A stretch of 40,834 bases of DNA from an uncultured Pelagibacteraceae bacterium (lineage in GTDB: Bacteria; Pseudomonadota; Alphaproteobacteria; Pelagibacterales; Pelagibacteraceae), in assembly GCA_905612235.1 (NCBI GenBank), contig CAJQRF010000011.1, forward strand, positions 1 to 40,834, read 5' to 3'. Numbering within the stretch: position 1 is the stretch's first letter; each line of letters opens with the position of its first letter. Both the position numbers and the translations under genes were made by a program. The notes under the pieces are model-generated. The model was not told the origin of the DNA. It was given only the letters and a program-made list of their open reading frames with translations, and searched no databases. Positions 16,598 to 25,079 of this stretch are shown in pieces.

Positions 16598-17512
16598 TTA
16601 AGATTTGTTTAAGGTGTTAAAAAATTTCTCAAAATGGTTTTGGTGATAAAAATCAAAAGCTTTTGGCCCTACTGGAAAAACAACCGGAAAATCTGGCGAA
16701 GCCTCTAATAATCTTGGTACTTTGAGAGCTTCTGCTACAGAATAAGCAAAACATAAATTTCCTATAAAAAATTTACTAGCTTTAATTATTTGTGCCATTT
16801 CTAAAAAATTTTTACAATCATGAAATTCTAGATGGTGAATTTCTTTTTTTATATTCTCAAACTCCGTCTTTAGTCCTACACATAATATGTTTTTTTCATT
16901 TTTTAAAAAATTATAATTAATATATTCATTTCTGTATCTGGAGCTACGCACTATTACTATTTTGTTTTTAATTGATTCGTGTGGCTGGACAGATAAATAA
17001 GGATTTTCCATATTCGCATGTGTTCCTGTAACGTGATAGTACCACCTTATTGAATGAAATCTTATATTTATTGGTATATCTCTAAATAAATCTAGATTTA
17101 CATCTATTTTTTCCTTTTCGTAAATCTTAACAGTATCTAAGTAATCTTGTGTTTTTAATAAGGGTAAAATTAAATTTATAATTCTCTTATCTAAAAAAAC
17201 TTTTCCAGAAGGGTGATTTTGATACTCAAGATCCATTGGTTTGTCTGCTTGAATATAAAGTTTGCAAGTATGTTTTTTCGATAATTCTTTAATAACTGAC
17301 AAAGAGTACATTAAGTCTCCTAAATGACCAGAGTGCAAAAAGGAAAGTTCGTGATTATTTTCAATATTTCTTTCTATATTAAGAATTTTATTGTAAATTT
17401 TGGCGTTATAAAAATTTAATCGATTGGATAAATTTTTATTGTATTTTAGTTGTTGGTATTTATTTTTGTTAAAAATTTTATACCATAATTTTAACAAAGG
17501 ATTTGCTGACAT
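16598..17512 (-). CDS. GT9-like glycosyltransferase
   Basis: A 304 aa protein with HSGHLGDLMYSLSVIKEL (60-77), which resembles the GD-motif at the start of heptosyltransferases and other GT-B ADP-heptose:LPS transferase-like proteins. The C-terminal half, with FLEMAQIIKASKFFIGNLCFAYSVAEALKVPRLLE, matches the nucleotide-sugar half of that fold, in which a conserved G-x-D/N segment precedes the helix. The usual D-x-G-P-x-H motif is not present in standard form, so it is a divergent member and the donor is unknown. Its ATG directly follows leader repeat B, nearly identical to that in front of the ColD-like gene at the other end of the segment. Confidence 0.65.
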   Translation of the reverse strand: MSANPLLKLWYKIFNKNKYQQLKYNKNLSNRLNFYNAKIYNKILNIERNIENNHELSFLHSGHLGDLMYSLSVIKELSKKHTCKLYIQADKPMDLEYQNHPSGKVFLDKRIINLILPLLKTQDYLDTVKIYEKEKIDVNLDLFRDIPINIRFHSIRWYYHVTGTHANMENPYLSVQPHESIKNKIVIVRSSRYRNEYINYNFLKNEKNILCVGLKTEFENIKKEIHHLEFHDCKNFLEMAQIIKASKFFIGNLCFAYSVAEALKVPRLLEASPDFPVVFPVGPKAFDFYHQNHFEKFFNTLNKS

Positions 17513-17613
17513 TTTTTGTTTCTTTATTTGATTTATATATTAATAAATTAAAATTGATAGGTAAAATTAGTTCAATTTATGTTTAACTGTTAACGTATAA
17601 GCTGATAAAAATT
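17513..17613 (-). repeat. Leader repeat copy B (inverted partner of copy A), promoter region of the GT9-like gene
   Basis: Read on the minus strand this stretch repeats 10213-10314, with five core substitutions, up to the ATG of the gene at 17512. The tandem 7-mer appears as GTTAACA/GTTAAAC, and the putative -35 and -10 elements are retained. Copies A and B face each other across about 7.3 kb, so recombination between them would invert the intervening segment while keeping a leader in front of each end gene. The outer flank (17614 to the gmd start) shows no further similarity to copy A's outer flank. Confidence 0.88.
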
Positions 17614-17695
17614 ATTTCTCCGTTAGGTGTATAATTTATTAGTGCACAAGAGTTAATTTTAATATATATACATTTTAAAAATAAAATATTTAATA

Positions 17696-18673
17696 ATGAC
17701 AAAAGTTGCGCTTATAACAGGGATCACAGGTCAAGATGGTTCGTATCTTGCTGAATTGCTATTATCCAAAGGATATGAGGTTCATGGAATTGTCCGAAGA
17801 GTAGCCTTGGAAGATGAAACACATCGACTTTTTAGAATTAGAAATATATTGGATGATGTAACTCTGCATGCTGCATCTTTAGAAAGTTACGCAAGTTTGT
17901 TTAATATTATTCACAAAATTAAACCTAATGAAGTTTATCATTTAGCTGCGCAAAGTTATGTCTCATACTCATTTGAAGATGAATTTTCTACACTTAATAT
18001 TAATGTTAATGGAACTCATTATTTACTTTCTGCAGTTAAAGAATTTGCTACCAGTAAAGTAAAATTTTATTTTGCTGGATCTTCTGAAATGTTTGGAAAA
18101 GTAAGAGAGTCTCGTCAAAATGAAGATACTCCATTTAACCCAAGATCATCTTATGGAATATCTAAAGTCACAGGATATTTTTTAACAAAAAATTATAGAG
18201 AAGCTTATAACTTACATGCATCAAGCGGAATTCTTTTTAACCACGAATCTCCTCGTAGAGGTTTCGAGTTTGTTACTAGAAAAATTTCTCATGCTGTAGC
18301 AAGAATTAAAAAAGGTTTTCAAAAAAAATTAAAATTAGGTAATATTTATTCTAAGAGGGATTGGGGTCATGCAAAAGATTATGTTGAAGCAATGTGGTTA
18401 ATGCTACAACAAGATAATCCCAATGATTTTGTTATAGGAACTGGTAAAGAATATTCTGTAGAAGAGTTTGCTAAAAAAGCTTTTGCTCATGTTGGATTAA
18501 ATTATAAAGATTATCTTGTTATAGATAAAAAACTAATGAGACCTTCGGATGTTGAAACTTTATTAGCCGATCATAGTAAAGCTAAAAAAATTCTTAATTG
18601 GGAGCCGAAAATTACATTTGATGAATTGGTAACAAGTATGGTTGAGAATGATCTAGAGCAAACTAAAAACTAA
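17696..18673 (+). CDS. gmd: GDP-mannose 4,6-dehydratase
   Basis: Gmd converts GDP-mannose to GDP-4-keto-6-deoxymannose, precursor of GDP-fucose, GDP-rhamnose, perosamine or colitose. The 325 aa protein has ITGITGQDGSYLAELLL (7-23), YHLAAQSYVSYSF, the catalytic Thr/Ser region GSSEMFG, YGISKVTGYF (Tyr-x3-Lys), LFNHESPRRGFEFVTRKI, RDWGHAKDYVEAMW and GTGKEYSVEEF. Where E. coli Gmd has RSSSFNTGR, this protein has RVALEDETHR, marking a distinct subgroup that deserves a specificity check. No Fcl or Rmd lies next to it; the ColD-like enzyme at 10315 could use its product. The stop overlaps the convergent TauE gene by 11 bp. Confidence 0.92.
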   Translation: MTKVALITGITGQDGSYLAELLLSKGYEVHGIVRRVALEDETHRLFRIRNILDDVTLHAASLESYASLFNIIHKIKPNEVYHLAAQSYVSYSFEDEFSTLNINVNGTHYLLSAVKEFATSKVKFYFAGSSEMFGKVRESRQNEDTPFNPRSSYGISKVTGYFLTKNYREAYNLHASSGILFNHESPRRGFEFVTRKISHAVARIKKGFQKKLKLGNIYSKRDWGHAKDYVEAMWLMLQQDNPNDFVIGTGKEYSVEEFAKKAFAHVGLNYKDYLVIDKKLMRPSDVETLLADHSKAKKILNWEPKITFDELVTSMVENDLEQTKN

Positions 18674-19412
18674 AAAAAATCAACCCCATGCGACCTGCAA
18701 CAAAAAGCACAAGTAGAGATGTGATTAATGCCAAAACACGAGTAGAAAATATTTTTAAATTTAAAAAATTTCCAATTTGTCCACCAATAAGAACAGCACC
18801 TAACAAATACCAATAATTTTGCAGCTCAATTAAAACTGAATTTTTTGTTAGCTGACCAAGAACTCCAGAAATCGAATTTATTAATATGAATAATGAAGAT
18901 GTTGTTACTATTTGCTGAGGCCTTGCAGTTCTTAAAACAAACAATATTGGACTTAAAAATACACCCCCGCCTATTCCAACTATTCCAGAAACTAGTCCTA
19001 GTAAAGCTCCAATTAATATAGAAAGTGAAACTGGAAGTGTTTTATAAATTTCTTTTTTATTATCGTATGATTTGTAATTTATTAACAACAAAATTCCTGC
19101 TGTAGAAAGAACTACAAACAATAATATTTCAAATAGTTCTTTTTCTATAGACAGGGATCCACCTAAATATGACAAAGGAATTGAGCCAACTAAATAAGGA
19201 ATGAGAAGTTTAATATTCAAATTTCCTGCTCGAATATAATTAATAGAATTTCCTGAAACTACAATTATATTACAAATTAGAGCAATTACTGGAAATATAT
19301 AGTATGGAATTTCCCAAATTAAAAGTAGAGCTAAGTAGGTAGATCCGCCACCAAAACCAACGCTAGAATATAAAATAGCTGTGACTAAAAATAATATTGA
19401 TAACAAAATCAT
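18663..19412 (-). CDS. TauE/SafE-family membrane transporter
   Basis: A 249 aa polytopic inner-membrane protein with about seven to eight hydrophobic segments. The N-terminal SSVGFGGGSTYLALLL and the repeated GLVSGIVGIGGGVFLSPILF are the two half-repeats of the TauE/SafE (DUF81) family, which exports sulfite, sulfoacetate or other organic anions. Cargo cannot be told from sequence. A TauABC-type importer lies about 15 kb away in the same window, so sulfonate metabolism is one possible role. It is divergent from moaB over 23 bp and overlaps gmd tail to tail. Confidence 0.9.
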   Translation of the reverse strand: MILLSILFLVTAILYSSVGFGGGSTYLALLLIWEIPYYIFPVIALICNIIVVSGNSINYIRAGNLNIKLLIPYLVGSIPLSYLGGSLSIEKELFEILLFVVLSTAGILLLINYKSYDNKKEIYKTLPVSLSILIGALLGLVSGIVGIGGGVFLSPILFVLRTARPQQIVTTSSLFILINSISGVLGQLTKNSVLIELQNYWYLLGAVLIGGQIGNFLNLKIFSTRVLALITSLLVLFVAGRMGLIFFSF

Positions 19413-19435
19413 TATTAACTATCCTATAATCTAGA

Positions 19436-19936
19436 ATGCAAGTAAATATAGCATTATTAACTGTAACTGATACCAGAACATTGGAAAATGATAAATCTGG
19501 TAAAATCTTAGTTGAAAAAATAAAAGAACAAAATCATAATTTAGTTGATAGAGAAATTGTGAAGGATGAAAAAGAAAAAATTAAACAAATTTTATTAAAA
19601 TGGATTAAAAAAGATAATCTTGATGTAATCATCACAACAGGAGGAACTGGTTTAACAGGACGTGACATAACCCCTGAAGCCATTAAAGAAATTGCTGATA
19701 AAGAAATTCCTGGCTTTGGGGAACTATTTAGAGAGTTAAGTTATAAAACTATTGGAACATCTGCAATGCAATCGCGTGCTTGTGCTGTTTTAGCCAATGG
19801 TAAGTATATATTTGCTCTGCCAGGATCATCAGGTGGAGTTACTGATGCATGGGATGGGATATTAAAATACCAGTTAGATACTAATCACAAACCATGTAAT
19901 TTTGTTGAATTATTTCCACGTTTGAAAGAAAAATAA
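19436..19936 (+). CDS. moaB: Molybdenum cofactor biosynthesis protein MoaB (MogA family)
   Basis: A 166 aa MoaB/Mog-fold protein that adenylylates molybdopterin or otherwise prepares it for metal insertion. Motifs seen: [19 protein letters not shown] (substrate-binding GGTG loop), [24 protein letters not shown] and [18 protein letters not shown]. It sits just upstream of a molybdenum hydroxylase cluster, consistent with dedicated cofactor supply. A 59-aa membrane protein gene begins 4 bp after its stop. Confidence 0.93.
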   Translation: MQVNIALLTVTDTRTLENDKSGKILVEKIKEQNHNLVDREIVKDEKEKIKQILLKWIKKDNLDVIITTGGTGLTGRDITPEAIKEIADKEIPGFGELFRELSYKTIGTSAMQSRACAVLANGKYIFALPGSSGGVTDAWDGILKYQLDTNHKPCNFVELFPRLKEK

Positions 19937-19939
19937 CTT

Positions 19940-20119
19940 ATGAAAATAAATGGTGTAAGAGCAATGCTTGTTGTTTCTCTTCTTATAATTTTACTGTACA
20001 TCTTAGGATTGTTTCTTCCTATTATTAATAATACGAAAAATTCTAAAATTTTTACTGATAATTTAACTAGATATACAAAATTGATAAAATCTCAACTAAA
20101 CACAACGCAACTAAAATAA
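19940..20119 (+). CDS. Small single-span membrane protein, 59 aa
   Basis: The ATG at 19940 lies 4 bp after the moaB stop and opens a 59-codon frame. It has a basic N-terminus (MKINGVRA), one strong hydrophobic segment (about residues 9-29, MLVVSLLIILLYILGLFLPII) and a polar, basic C-terminal tail. The tight coupling to moaB and the clean TM-plus-tail layout argue for a real gene. I do not recognise a family. It fills the gap between moaB and the convergent DUF1244 gene, which would otherwise be nearly 200 bp in a genome with almost no spacers. Confidence 0.65.
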   Translation: MKINGVRAMLVVSLLIILLYILGLFLPIINNTKNSKIFTDNLTRYTKLIKSQLNTTQLK

Positions 20120-20132
20120 ATATTACTGTTAA

Positions 20133-20378
20133 TTACTTTTGATACTTTTCTTTCCACTTAGAATAAGGCATTCCATAAACATGCTCTCTTGCATCAAGAT
20201 CTGAAATTTCGATTCCTTTTTTTTTGGCTTCTTCACGGTACCACTTTGATAGGCAATTTCTGCAAAATCCTGCAAGATTCATTAAATCGAGGTTTTGAAC
20301 ATCTTTTCTTTCTCGCAAATGTTGTATTAATCTTTCAAACGCAGCTGATTGTAATTCTTTTTTTCTAGTGTCGTTCAT
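20133..20378 (-). CDS. DUF1244 protein
   Basis: An 81 aa protein matching the small, highly conserved DUF1244 family of proteobacteria. AAFERLIQHLRERKDVQNLDLMNLAGFCRNCLSKWY is followed by AREHVYGMPYSKWKEKYQ. The family structure is helical, and its function is not established. The paired cysteines in CRNC could bind metal, which is inference. It starts 32 bp from the divergent coxG, so regulatory elements of both must overlap. Confidence 0.92.
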   Translation of the reverse strand: MNDTRKKELQSAAFERLIQHLRERKDVQNLDLMNLAGFCRNCLSKWYREEAKKKGIEISDLDAREHVYGMPYSKWKEKYQK

Positions 20379-20410
20379 TATAGAATTTATTATATACTAT
20401 TTATTAAATT

Positions 20411-21001
20411 ATGAAACTTTCTGGAAGCTATAAATTAAATGTTAAAAAAGAGGTGGTGTGGAAGGCTTTAAATGATTCCAATATTTTAAAACAATGTATT
20501 CCAGGATGCAAAACATTTCAAAAAGAGAATGATAATACTTTTAATGCAACAGCAACAAACCAAATAGGTCCTATGAATGCATCTTTTTCTGGTACGGTGA
20601 ATTTATTAAACATTATACCAAATGAAAGCTATACACTTTCAGGAGAAGGCAATTCACCAGTAGGATTTGTTAATGGTAAGGCAGATGTAAAATTAATTGA
20701 AGAAAATAGTATTACAACACTAAGTTACGAAGTTGATGTAAATGTTGGAGGCAAAATAGCTCAGCTAGGCTCCCGATTAATTGATGGTGTAGCTAAAAAA
20801 ATGTCAGACTATTTCTTTGGACATTTTGCGGACTTAGTATCTCCATTAGAAAAAAATTATTTAGAAATTACATCTCCTGGTAGAGAAAATTCAAAAAGAG
20901 TTAAAAAATTAAAATCTAACTTTTTAAATAAGCATATCTATTCAGCTCTTCTAGGTTTTGTTCTACTCTTAGTTGTAATTTTTTATTTTGTTTCACGTTA
21001 A
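20411..21001 (+). CDS. coxG: CoxG-like membrane-anchored SRPBCC protein
   Basis: A 196 aa protein with an N-terminal START/SRPBCC hydrophobic-cavity domain (about 1-150). It begins MKLSGSYKLNVKKEVVWKALND and contains IPGCKTFQ and SGEGNSPVGFVNGKADVKL, the CO-dehydrogenase subunit G pattern. One C-terminal transmembrane helix follows (about 175-194, SALLGFVLLLVVIFYFV). Family members help attach CoxSML-type enzymes to the membrane and pass electrons to quinone; that role fits the tail anchor here. It is 72 bp upstream of coxS. Confidence 0.88.
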   Translation: MKLSGSYKLNVKKEVVWKALNDSNILKQCIPGCKTFQKENDNTFNATATNQIGPMNASFSGTVNLLNIIPNESYTLSGEGNSPVGFVNGKADVKLIEENSITTLSYEVDVNVGGKIAQLGSRLIDGVAKKMSDYFFGHFADLVSPLEKNYLEITSPGRENSKRVKKLKSNFLNKHIYSALLGFVLLLVVIFYFVSR

Positions 21002-21073
21002 ATACTAGTTGAAGTATCTAATTTATTAAGTTCTAATATTTTTCCAATATTATTTTTTTAGAGGGTGATAATA

Positions 21074-21535
21074 ATGGCAAATGTAAATATAAAAATTAAT
21101 GGAAAAAAAATCTCAAAAGAGATTTCTGACAATATTCTATTATCTGATTTTTTAAGAGATAAATTACTACTTACTGGAACTCATATTGGATGTGATACAT
21201 CTCAATGTGGAGCATGCGTTGTTCATTTAAATGGAAATTCAGTGAAAAGTTGCACTACTTTAGTGGCTGATTGTGATGGTTGTGAAGTTACAACAATTGA
21301 AGGATTGTCAAGTAATGGCAAAATGCACGTTATGCAAGAATCTTTTAAAAAGCACCATGGATTACAATGTGGTTTTTGTACTCCTGGAATGGTTATGAGT
21401 GCAATTGATTTATTGCAAAAAAATAAAAATCCCAATGAACAAGAAATAAGAGATTGGCTTGAAGGAAACATTTGTCGCTGCACAGGTTATCAAAATATTG
21501 TTGCTGCTGTAAAAGACGCAGCTTCTAAAATGTAA
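21074..21535 (+). CDS. coxS: Molybdenum hydroxylase [2Fe-2S] subunit (CoxS type)
   Basis: A 153 aa small subunit that carries electrons from the molybdenum site to FAD through two [2Fe-2S] clusters. The plant-type cluster uses Cys40, Cys45, Cys48 and Cys60 (GCDTSQCGACVV onward). The second uses Cys99, Cys102, Cys134 and Cys136 (CGFCTPGM and CRCTGYQN). An in-frame GTG at 21065 lies inside a GAGGGTG sequence that is better read as the Shine-Dalgarno, so I start at the ATG at 21074. The order S-L-M matches form II clusters. The coxL start is 11 bp downstream, preceded by AAGGA. Confidence 0.95.
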   Translation: MANVNIKINGKKISKEISDNILLSDFLRDKLLLTGTHIGCDTSQCGACVVHLNGNSVKSCTTLVADCDGCEVTTIEGLSSNGKMHVMQESFKKHHGLQCGFCTPGMVMSAIDLLQKNKNPNEQEIRDWLEGNICRCTGYQNIVAAVKDAASKM

Positions 21536-21546
21536 GGATATAAAAT

Positions 21547-23919
21547 ATGGTAAGTTTAATTGGTTCTAAAATTGAAAGAAAAGAGGATAAAAAATTTCTA
21601 ACTGGTAAAGGTAGATACACCGCTGACATTAATCTTGTTAACCAAACTTATGCCTATTTTGTTCGATCCCCTCACGCGAGAGCTAAAATCCTTAATGTTA
21701 ACATAACTAAAGCATCTAAATCACCAGGTGTTGTAAAAATTTTTACAGGTGAAGAAATTGCTAGCGAAAAAATAGGAGGTTTAATAGCAGGTTGGAAAAT
21801 TGTAAGTCAGGATGGAAAAGATATGAAGGTGCCAAATCACCCTCCTTTGGCAAAACATGCTGTAAATTATGTCGGAGATCACGTTGCGATCGTTATTGCA
21901 GAAACACTTGAGCAAGCTAAGAATGCTGCTGAATTAGTTGATGTATCTTATAAAATACATAAAGCTGTAGTCAATACTGCTGATGCAATGCAATCAGAAG
22001 CTATTTATGAAGGCATAGATCAAAATCTTTGCTTCGATTTTATTTTAGGTGACAAACGAAAAACAGAAGACTCTTTTTCTTCTGCTGACAAAATAGTTAA
22101 ACTTGATTTAAGAAATAACAGGCTAATACCTAATGCTATGGAGCCAAGAGCGTGTATTGGAGATTACAATTCTTCTTCTGATGAATTAACATTATATACA
22201 ACAAGTCAAAATCCACATTTATCTAGATTAGTTTTGTCAGCTTTTGGAGGAATTCATCCAGAACATAAATTTAGAGTTGTTGCTCCTGATGTTGGTGGTG
22301 GATTTGGTTCTAAAATTTATGCGTACGCGGAAGATGCAGTTGCAGCATGGGCATCTAAAAAAATAGAAAGACCAGTCAAATGGGTTGCTGAAAGAAGTGA
22401 ATCATTTTTATCAGACTGTCATGGTCGAGATCATATTACACATGTTGAGTTAGCTATTAAAAATGATGGTAAAATAATTGGATTAAAAGTTGATACTATT
22501 GCAAATATTGGTGCATACGCATCTCTTTTTGCAACCGTTACACCAACATATTTGTACGCACCATTAATATTAGGTTTGTATGATATTCCCACTGCATTTA
22601 TTAATGTAAAAGCTGTTTTTACAAATACAGCTCCTGTTGATGCGTATAGAGGAGCAGGAAGACCAGAAGCAACTTACCTAATAGAAAGAATAGTCCATAA
22701 AGCTGCAAACGAAATTGGCATGGATCAAGCTGAGTTTAGAAGAAAAAATTTTATAAAAAAATTTCCACACCAACAATGCTTGGTTCATAATATAGATTCT
22801 GGAGACTATGTTGCTCATTTAGATAAAGCTTTAGAAATTTCTGATTATAAAAATTTTGAAAATAGAAAATCTGAATCTGCAAAAAAGGGAAAATTAAGAG
22901 GCCTAGGTTTTTCTACATATATTGAAGCTTGTGGAATTGCTCCATCAGCTGTTGTTATGTCTATAGGTTGCGGTGTAGGTCTTTGGGAATCTGCAGAAGT
23001 AAGATTTAATGCTACAGGAAATGTTACTGTTTTTTCAGGGGCTCATAGTCATGGACAAGGTCATGATACAACATTTGCACAAATTGTAGGTGATAGATTG
23101 GGAGTACCTATGGAAAGTATAGATGTTGTTCATGGAGATACTGACAAAGGACCGTTTGGTATGGGAACATATGGATCAAGATCCCTTGCTGTTGGAGGTT
23201 CAGCAATAGCTAAAGCTTGTGATAAAATAATTGAAAAAGGAAAAAAGGTTGCCGCTCATATGTTAGAAGGTAAACCAGAGGATATAGATTTTAAAGATGG
23301 AGATTTCATTTTAAAAAATTCAAATAAAAAGAAAACAATTGCTGAAGTTGCATTTGCTTGTTATCTTCCAGGTCAGTTCGGAGAAATTAAATCTCCACTT
23401 CCTCCTGGCGTAGAACCAGGTTTGAAAGAAACATCTTTCTATGATCCTGTTAATTTTTCATTTCCAGCTGGCACACATATATGTGAAGTTGAAGTTGATC
23501 AGAACACTGGGGAGACACAAGTTGTTAAATATACTGCTGTAGATGATTTTGGAACAATTATAAATCCTATGATTGTAGAAGGCCAAGTTCATGGTGGTAT
23601 TGCCCAAGGAATTGGTCAAGCATTGTATGAAAATGGCCACTATGATGAATCAGGACAACTTATAACAGCTTCATATATGGATTATACAATGCCTAGAGCA
23701 GATAATTTTCCTCAAATTAAAGTTGATTATACAACGACACCAGCTACATCAAATCCACTAGGATCAAAAGGTTGTGGAGAAGCAGGTGCGATTGCATCAC
23801 CACCAGCAGTCATGAACGCAGTTATAGATGCAATCGGTGCAGATGTTTCTATGCCCGCTACTGCTGAAAAAGTTTGGAACGCTATTAAAAAAAATGATTA
23901 TAAAAAATCTGCAGCTTAA
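21547..23919 (+). CDS. coxL: Molybdenum hydroxylase large subunit, CoxL form II type
   Basis: A 790 aa catalytic subunit binding the molybdopterin cytosine dinucleotide cofactor. It starts with the family segment GSKIERKEDKKFLTGKGRYTADI. VGGGFGSK and GSRSLAVGGSA are cofactor motifs, and GCGEAG carries the catalytic glutamate (Glu745). The active-site loop reads AYRGAGR (366-372), not AYxCSFR. The cysteine used by true form I CO dehydrogenases is absent, so this is a form II/BMS-type enzyme. CO oxidation should not be assumed; purines, aldehydes, N-heterocycles or other carbonyl compounds are possible substrates. It is expressed with coxS, coxM, an XdhC pair and MocA. Confidence 0.95.
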   Translation: MVSLIGSKIERKEDKKFLTGKGRYTADINLVNQTYAYFVRSPHARAKILNVNITKASKSPGVVKIFTGEEIASEKIGGLIAGWKIVSQDGKDMKVPNHPPLAKHAVNYVGDHVAIVIAETLEQAKNAAELVDVSYKIHKAVVNTADAMQSEAIYEGIDQNLCFDFILGDKRKTEDSFSSADKIVKLDLRNNRLIPNAMEPRACIGDYNSSSDELTLYTTSQNPHLSRLVLSAFGGIHPEHKFRVVAPDVGGGFGSKIYAYAEDAVAAWASKKIERPVKWVAERSESFLSDCHGRDHITHVELAIKNDGKIIGLKVDTIANIGAYASLFATVTPTYLYAPLILGLYDIPTAFINVKAVFTNTAPVDAYRGAGRPEATYLIERIVHKAANEIGMDQAEFRRKNFIKKFPHQQCLVHNIDSGDYVAHLDKALEISDYKNFENRKSESAKKGKLRGLGFSTYIEACGIAPSAVVMSIGCGVGLWESAEVRFNATGNVTVFSGAHSHGQGHDTTFAQIVGDRLGVPMESIDVVHGDTDKGPFGMGTYGSRSLAVGGSAIAKACDKIIEKGKKVAAHMLEGKPEDIDFKDGDFILKNSNKKKTIAEVAFACYLPGQFGEIKSPLPPGVEPGLKETSFYDPVNFSFPAGTHICEVEVDQNTGETQVVKYTAVDDFGTIINPMIVEGQVHGGIAQGIGQALYENGHYDESGQLITASYMDYTMPRADNFPQIKVDYTTTPATSNPLGSKGCGEAGAIASPPAVMNAVIDAIGADVSMPATAEKVWNAIKKNDYKKSAA

Positions 23920-23922
23920 ATT

Positions 23923-24708
23923 ATGAAAAGTTTTAATTATAAAACAGCAACAAGTACAAAAGAAGCTATAAAATTATTTTCAGGCAGATCTGCTTTTTTA
24001 GCTGGAGGGATGACATTGTTGCCTGCTATTAAACTTAGATTGGCAGCTTATTCAGATCTTATAAATATAAAAAAAATTAAAGGATTGTCTGGGATAAGAG
24101 CATCAAGTAAATCTTTAAAGATTGGATCTGCAATAACACACGCTGCAGTAGCTTCGTCTAAAGAAGTTATAAAATCTATTCCTTCTTTAGCACTGTTGGC
24201 TGATGGTATTGGAGATCCGCAAGTTAGAAATAGAGGAACTATAGGAGGGTCAATAGCAAACAATGATCCGGCTGCAGATTATCCGGCTGCTTGTTTAGCT
24301 TTAAACGCAACAATTCATACAAATAAAAGAAAAATCCCTGCAGACAAATTCTTTAAAGGAATGTTTGAAACAGATTTAAAAAAAGGTGAACTTATAGAAG
24401 CAATTGAGTTTGAGGTCCCAGAAAAATCAAGTTATACAAAATTTCCTAATCCCGCGTCAAGATACGCAATTGTAGGTGTTTATATTGCCAAACTAAAGAA
24501 AGAAATAAGAGTTGCGGTAACTGGTGTTGAAAGTTGCGTTTTTAGATGTAAAAAAATTGAAAAAGCTTTGACAGACAACTTTTCAGAGTCATCTATAGAT
24601 AATATAAATATTTCTAGCAATGGATTTAATTCAGATATCCATGCCTCAGCAGAATATAGAGCCCATATTATTAAAGTAATGGCTAAAAAAGCAGTATCAA
24701 CTTGCTAA
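23923..24708 (+). CDS. coxM: Molybdenum hydroxylase FAD subunit (CoxM type)
   Basis: A 261 aa medium subunit that holds FAD and passes electrons from the iron-sulfur clusters to an acceptor. The two FAD-binding motifs are AGGMTLLPAIKLRLA (about 27-41) and TIGGSIANNDPAADYPA (about 106-122), with DPQVRNRGTIGG between domains. It is slightly shorter than the usual ~285 residues, mostly at the C-terminus. The start is 3 bp after coxL. The XdhC N-terminal half follows 38 bp later. Confidence 0.93.
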   Translation: MKSFNYKTATSTKEAIKLFSGRSAFLAGGMTLLPAIKLRLAAYSDLINIKKIKGLSGIRASSKSLKIGSAITHAAVASSKEVIKSIPSLALLADGIGDPQVRNRGTIGGSIANNDPAADYPAACLALNATIHTNKRKIPADKFFKGMFETDLKKGELIEAIEFEVPEKSSYTKFPNPASRYAIVGVYIAKLKKEIRVAVTGVESCVFRCKKIEKALTDNFSESSIDNINISSNGFNSDIHASAEYRAHIIKVMAKKAVSTC

Positions 24709-24746
24709 TAGTTCTAAAACAATAAATTTTAATCTAAAATATAATA

Positions 24747-25079
24747 ATGAAAAATTCATTCGATGAAAAAATATTAGATGAGGCCATGGATTGGGTTGAA
24801 GCAAATAAAACAGTTATTCTTGCTACTGTAATACAAACTTGGGGGTCTTCACCTAGACCGATCGGAAGCAGAATGATTGTTAATGAAAAGGGTGATTTTT
24901 CAGGTTCTGTTTCAGGAGGTTGTGTGGAAACAGCTGTGGTTAGAGAAAGTTTAAAATTAATCAAAAAAAACAAAAATTCCAAAAAAATAGAATTTAAGGT
25001 TTCAAATGAAAGCGCATGGGAAGTAGGTTTAGCGTGTGGTGGTGAGATTGCTGTATATCTAGAAAAAATTATCAAATGA
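24747..25079 (+). CDS. XdhC/CoxI family maturation factor, N-terminal domain
   Basis: A 110 aa protein equal to the N-terminal XdhC_CoxI domain: WVEANKTVILATVIQTWGSSPRPIGSRMIVNEKGDFSGSVSGGCVE and VGLACGGEI. XdhC/CoxF-type proteins bind molybdenum cofactor, promote its sulfuration and protect it before insertion into the hydroxylase. In many bacteria this domain and the Rossmann domain are one protein; here they are two genes overlapping by ATGA. SGGCVE and ACGG carry the conserved cysteines. Confidence 0.92.
   Translation: MKNSFDEKILDEAMDWVEANKTVILATVIQTWGSSPRPIGSRMIVNEKGDFSGSVSGGCVETAVVRESLKLIKKNKNSKKIEFKVSNESAWEVGLACGGEIAVYLEKIIK

Larger units (their letters stand above)
5397..18673. other. 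Surface-polysaccharide biosynthesis island
   Basis: Apart from a tRNA gene, nearly every gene between the apt stop and the gmd stop is a nucleotide-sugar enzyme, a glycosyltransferase-like protein, a modifying enzyme, or part of the DUF4956/CotH/VTC set. Gene orientation changes often, the glycosyltransferases belong to unrelated families, proteins are especially Lys/Asn/Ile-rich, and one truncated gene is visible. This fits a variable O-antigen/capsule-type locus exchanged between strains. Boundaries are those of function, not of proven transfer. No integrase or transposase is present. Confidence 0.75.

Noticed and set aside
10213-17613. Leader repeats as terminal inverted repeats of a transposon
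   Set aside because: No transposase or integrase lies between them, no target-site duplication is visible outside them, and both end precisely at start codons, which fits promoter/leader sequence better.
21065-21073. GTG start for coxS
   Set aside because: The GTG lies within GAGGGTG, which is a good Shine-Dalgarno for the ATG at 21074; the extra residues MII do not fit the family N-terminus.
20411-24708. True aerobic CO dehydrogenase
   Set aside because: The large subunit has AYRGAGR in place of the cysteine-containing form I loop, so only a form II hydroxylase can be claimed.
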